This document shows, one piece after another, positions 7,231 to 10,089 of a stretch of DNA of 10,089 nt. Source of the DNA: Actinomyces sp. (GTDB lineage: Bacteria; Actinomycetota; Acidimicrobiia; Acidimicrobiales; Aldehydirespiratoraceae). The position numbers and the translations under genes were made by a program. The notes below the pieces were generated by a model that had not been told where the DNA came from, did not search any database, and worked only from the letters and a program-made list of their open reading frames with translations. The DNA is taken from NCBI GenBank assembly GCA_003697065.1, contig RFFY01000223.1, forward strand, positions 1 through 10,089, written 5' to 3'. Every line of letters begins with the position of its first letter. The first letter of the stretch is position 1.

Positions 7231-8395
7231 CTCGCAGGGAGACGACGTCCTCCCAGTGCCCCGACTCCCAGCTGCGGATCAGGGCGGCCTGGACACTCAC
7301 GTAGTCGACGGCTTCGGCGAAGCCGGGCACGTGGGGGCGACCGGCGGTGACCGCCGAGAGGAACTCGTGGTCCTCGATCGTCACGAGATCCTCGAAGCCG
7401 ATGCCGTTGGCGTCTCCGGGCACGAAGTGTCCGTGGTAGGGGTAGCGGTCGCCGCCGTACACGGTGGTGTACCCCCGGGCCCGGTCGTCGGCCAGGTAGA
7501 GCTGGAGTTCGTTGAGCTTCTCGAGGTTCCAGCTGGCGGCCCCGCGGGTGCCGTGGATGTCGAAGGCCATCTGGCTCTCGGGGCCGATGATGGCCCGGCT
7601 GGCCTCGAAGGTGCCGCGACTGCCGTTGGCGAACTCGACGAGGCAGGCCACGTAGTCCTCGTTGGTGACCGCCCCGGTGGGATCGCCGGGTGCGCCCCGG
7701 TCGTAGTGGGTCCCGCCGGGCTTGGGCAGGGGGCGCTCGGGGATGAAGGTGGCCGCCGTACCCATGACCCGGGTGATGGGACCGTTGAGCATCATGGCCA
7801 GGTCCATCGAGTGCGACAGGATGTCGGTGGAGACCCCGTAGCCGGCCTGGTCGAGGAGGAAGCGCCACGACAGCAGACCCAGGGGGTCGGCGCCGTACAT
7901 GGAGAAGAAGCGGCCCCGGTAGTTGGTGATGGTCCCCAGGTCGCCGGCGTCGACGAGCTGCTTCACGTACTGCACGAGGGGGGCGAAGCGGTAGTTGTAC
8001 CCGACCCCGGTCACCACCCCCGCCGCCCGGGCGGCCTTCTCGGCCCGCACCGTCTGTTCGGGTGTCCCCCCGACGGGCTTCTCGCAGAACACGTGGCGGC
8101 CGGCGCCGGCGGCGGCCACCGAGATCTCCTCGTGGAGCATGTTGGGGGCGCACACGAACACCACGTCGACGTCGGGGTGTTCGACCGCCGCTCGCCAGTC
8201 GTCGGTGGCCTCACGGAAGCCGAACGAGTCGACCGCCTCGACGCGCCTCTCCTCGAGGGAGTCGGCGCACACGACGAGGTCGGGGTCGTAGTCCCGGTCA
8301 CCGAAGATCATGGGGATCCGGGCACAGGAACGGGTATGGGCGCGGCCCATCCAGCCGAAGCCGATGACGGCCACACCGAGGCGTGTGCGGGTCAC
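7223..8395 (-). CDS. Gfo/Idh/MocA family oxidoreductase (second inositol/sugar dehydrogenase)
   Basis: A 390-residue NAD(P)-dependent dehydrogenase, longer than the IolG of this operon (337). The Rossmann domain begins with IGFGWMGRAH (11-20). The family signature is FCEKP (103-107) with likely catalytic Lys106, followed by GVGYNYRFAPL (130-140). The C-terminal domain has STDILSHSMDL (189-199), whose Asp191 and His195 sit where IolG has its Asp and His. The active-site loop thus differs from the RDMTIHD of IolG, suggesting another substrate such as scyllo- or chiro-inositol or a keto-inositol. I infer this from operon membership and cannot name the substrate. The GTG start overlaps the stop of the dehydrogenase upstream (GTGA) and has GGAGG 4 nt before it, supporting this start. 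Confidence 0.9.
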   Translation of the reverse strand: MTRTRLGVAVIGFGWMGRAHTRSCARIPMIFGDRDYDPDLVVCADSLEERRVEAVDSFGFREATDDWRAAVEHPDVDVVFVCAPNMLHEEISVAAAGAGRHVFCEKPVGGTPEQTVRAEKAARAAGVVTGVGYNYRFAPLVQYVKQLVDAGDLGTITNYRGRFFSMYGADPLGLLSWRFLLDQAGYGVSTDILSHSMDLAMMLNGPITRVMGTAATFIPERPLPKPGGTHYDRGAPGDPTGAVTNEDYVACLVEFANGSRGTFEASRAIIGPESQMAFDIHGTRGAASWNLEKLNELQLYLADDRARGYTTVYGGDRYPYHGHFVPGDANGIGFEDLVTIEDHEFLSAVTAGRPHVPGFAEAVDYVSVQAALIRSWESGHWEDVVSLREE

Positions 8396-9387
8396 GGGTC
8401 CTCCGTGGGGGAAGGGGTCTCGGATGCGCCCCGCCCGCTGGCCGACAGGTCCGGTGGTGTCGGGCGGGGGCGGGCCCGGTCCACGACGGCGGGGTCGAGG
8501 AGGTGCTCGGGCACACCGCCGTCGAGCCACACCAGGGCCTGCTCGACGGCGTGGGCGACGAGACGGCGGCGACCCACCGTCGTGGACGAGGCGACGTGGG
8601 GGGTGACGATGACGTCGTCGCGCCCGAGCAGGGGATGTCCGGCCGGGAGGGGCTCGGGCTCGGTCACGTCGAGCCCGGCGCCGGCGACGTGACCCGTCTC
8701 GAGGGCGGCGAGAAGGGCGTCGTGGTCGACGAGACCGCCCCGGGCGCAGTTGACGAGGATCACCCCCGGCTTCATGGCGGCCAGGGTGTCGGCGTCGACG
8801 AGATGGCGGGTGGCGGGTGTGAGGGGGGCGTGCAGGGACACGACGTCGGCCCGTCGCCACAGCTCGTCGGGGGTCACCAGCTCGCCGACGGGAACGTGGT
8901 CGAGAGCGGGGTCGGTGACGAGCACCCGCATGCCCAAAGCGGCGGCGTAGGCGGCGACGCGCGAGCCGATCCGACCCGCGCCCACCAGACCGAGGGTGAG
9001 CCCGTCGAGTTCGAGGGCGCGGTGATCGGAAGCGGGGCCGGTGGCGCCGGTGCGGGCCCGCGCCGCCGAGGCGGGAAGCTGCTTGGCCACCGCCAGCAGG
9101 AGGGCGAGGGCGTGCTCGGCGGTGGAGACGGTCGGGGCGTCGGGGGCGTTGACGGCGGCCACGCCGTGGCGGGTGGCGGCGGCCACGTCGACGTTGTCGT
9201 AGCCGATCCCCGAGCGGGCGATCACACACAGACGGGGCAGGGCGGCGAAGCGGGCGTCGTCCCAGGGGGTCCGGGCCCCGACGACGAGGGCGACGGCGTC
9301 GACGGGGTCGTCGACCACCCTCACCGCCCCGGGGAGCTCGTAGCCCGCCGGCAGGGGCGCTTCGAACCAGAAGGCGTGGCGGCTCAC
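8392..9387 (-). CDS. D-isomer-specific 2-hydroxyacid dehydrogenase family protein
   Basis: A 331-residue NAD-dependent oxidoreductase of the phosphoglycerate/formate dehydrogenase type. RSGIGYDNVDV (58-68) closes the first part of the catalytic domain. The NAD domain has LVGAGRIG (134-141) with Asp159 at the end of the second strand, which favours NAD over NADP. The catalytic residues are Arg216 in NCARGG, Glu245 in LDVTEPEPLP, and His264 in VTPHVAS. The enzyme interconverts a 2-oxo acid and a D-2-hydroxy acid; its substrate is unknown. A Pro/Ser-rich tail (about 305-331) extends past the family core. The GTG start overlaps the stop of the upstream aldolase-like gene by 4 nt with only a weak GGGG upstream, so translation is probably coupled. 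This is not a standard inositol-pathway enzyme, and it may act on a sugar-acid intermediate. Confidence 0.9.
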   Translation of the reverse strand: MSRHAFWFEAPLPAGYELPGAVRVVDDPVDAVALVVGARTPWDDARFAALPRLCVIARSGIGYDNVDVAAATRHGVAAVNAPDAPTVSTAEHALALLLAVAKQLPASAARARTGATGPASDHRALELDGLTLGLVGAGRIGSRVAAYAAALGMRVLVTDPALDHVPVGELVTPDELWRRADVVSLHAPLTPATRHLVDADTLAAMKPGVILVNCARGGLVDHDALLAALETGHVAGAGLDVTEPEPLPAGHPLLGRDDVIVTPHVASSTTVGRRRLVAHAVEQALVWLDGGVPEHLLDPAVVDRARPRPTPPDLSASGRGASETPSPTEDP

Positions 9388-10089
9388 GGGCCGGCCCCGT
9401 CGCCGTGGACCATCTCGGCGGCCGCCCGCACGGCGCCGACCACGTCGTCGTCGGGCGGGTACAGCAGGGCCCGGCCCACCACCAGGCCCCGTACCTGGGG
9501 CAGGGCGAGGGCCTCGCGCCAGGCCCGACGCTCCGCCTCGGCGTCGGGGCCGGGGGCGCCGCCCAGCACCAGCACCGGGCACGAGCTCGCCCCCGCCACC
9601 CGGGCCAGGTCGGGCCCGGCGGGGAGCTTCATCCAGGTGTGGGCCGAGTTGCCGCCCAGGCCCGCCGCCACCCCCACGGCCCGTACGGCGGCGCCGGTGT
9701 CGGTGTCGAGCCGGGCCCGGCCCCAGGCGTCGCGGCGGTACGGGAGGGGCTCGACCATGGCAGGAAGGCCGTGGCGGGCCAGGCCCCGCACCGCCTCGGC
9801 GCAGGCGACGAGGGTGTGGCGGCATCCGGGGTCGCCGGGGTCGATGCGCAACAGCACCTTGCCCCCGTCGAGGCCGCGCTCGACGATGTCGTCGACGTCG
9901 TAGGCGGTGAGGGGGTCGTCGAGCTCCCAGGCCGACCCGGCGAGCCCGCCCCGGTTCATGGTCCCGAAGACGACCTTCGACTCCAGGGCGCCCAGGGTGA
10001 CGAGGTCGTCGGCGATGTCGGCGCTGGCGAGCAGCCCGTCCACACCGGGGACGGCGAGGGCGGCGAGGAGGCGGCCCAGCAGGTCGCGC
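9384..10089 (-). CDS. Cgl0159-type (beta/alpha)8 aldolase-like protein (partial, N-terminus beyond right edge)
   Basis: The frame is open from the window edge to a TGA at 9386-9384, giving the C-terminal 234 residues; the true start lies to the right. Apparent starts inside, such as the GTG at 10043, are internal, because the codons upstream of it continue the same domain (RDLLGRLLAALAVPGVDG). The segment carries KVVFGTMNRGG (about 38-48 of the fragment), GGKVLLRID with Lys77, VEPLP with Glu113, TWMKLP with Lys154, and GLVVGRALLYP near the end. This is the layout of DeoC/LacD-like class I aldolases, and it is closest to the Cgl0159-type proteins I recall from actinobacterial inositol clusters. 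Lys154 would be the Schiff-base lysine if the protein is catalytic. It is the first visible gene of the operon, overlapping the next by 4 nt. Its exact reaction is not established from sequence. Confidence 0.8.
   Translation of the reverse strand, partial: RDLLGRLLAALAVPGVDGLLASADIADDLVTLGALESKVVFGTMNRGGLAGSAWELDDPLTAYDVDDIVERGLDGGKVLLRIDPGDPGCRHTLVACAEAVRGLARHGLPAMVEPLPYRRDAWGRARLDTDTGAAVRAVGVAAGLGGNSAHTWMKLPAGPDLARVAGASSCPVLVLGGAPGPDAEAERRAWREALALPQVRGLVVGRALLYPPDDDVVGAVRAAAEMVHGDGAGP

Noticed and set aside
7223..9229. Extended minus-strand version of the Gfo/Idh protein starting far upstream of 8395
   Set aside because: The extra N-terminus is Arg/Pro-rich out-of-frame translation of the 2-hydroxyacid dehydrogenase gene. 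The GTG at 8395 with its GGAGG gives a normal Rossmann N-terminus. The same reasoning removes the extended versions of iolD (to 8153), the LacD-type aldolase (to 2609), the SDR (to 5481) and the 2-hydroxyacid dehydrogenase (to 9825).
1..10089. CRISPR array, tRNA or rRNA gene, insertion sequence or attachment site
   Set aside because: No regularly spaced direct repeats, cloverleaf-like sequence, transposase motif or terminal inverted repeats were noticed. The window is almost fully occupied by coupled protein genes.

Overview
The window is very GC-rich (by eye over 70%), and every gene I can support lies on the minus strand, so transcription runs from the right edge to the left. GTG starts are frequent, third codon positions are strongly G/C, and the proteins are of actinobacterial type. 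This points to an actinomycete (Actinomycetota). An Acidimicrobiia-like member would fit, but I cannot fix the class from sequence alone.

Positions 780-10089 hold nine consecutive genes of a myo-inositol catabolic operon. In transcription order they are: a Cgl0159-type (beta/alpha)8 aldolase-like protein (cut by the right edge), a D-isomer-specific 2-hydroxyacid dehydrogenase, a Gfo/Idh/MocA oxidoreductase, iolD, an SDR oxidoreductase, iolG, iolB, an HSL-type alpha/beta hydrolase and a LacD-family class I aldolase. Seven of the eight junctions overlap or touch (4-nt GTGA or ATGA overlaps, or a 1-nt TGATG overlap, with iolD starting 2 nt after the preceding stop). Only iolB to the hydrolase leaves a gap, of 43 nt. 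This is one polycistronic, translationally coupled unit whose promoter lies beyond the right edge.

The recognisable pathway core is IolG (myo-inositol to 2-keto-myo-inositol), IolD (ring opening of the trihydroxycyclohexane-dione) and IolB (5-deoxy-glucuronate to 2-deoxy-5-keto-gluconate). IolE, IolC, IolA and any transporter or regulator are not in the window and would be expected upstream, to the right. No class II IolJ aldolase is seen. Instead there are two proteins with class I aldolase-like lysine motifs, one at each end of the visible operon. The last, LacD-type one keeps the likely Schiff-base lysine and is my best candidate for the 6-phospho-5-dehydro-2-deoxygluconate cleavage step. 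The second Gfo/Idh enzyme, the SDR, the 2-hydroxyacid dehydrogenase and the esterase-like hydrolase are accessory genes. They may widen the substrate range (other inositol stereoisomers or substituted inositols).

Positions 653-779 (127 nt) separate the operon from the next gene. They contain a 10-base G tract (minus strand), a weak possible promoter, a strong Shine-Dalgarno sequence and no convincing terminator. Positions 1-652 hold the N-terminal 217 residues of a secreted lipoprotein of unknown function, which runs off the left edge.
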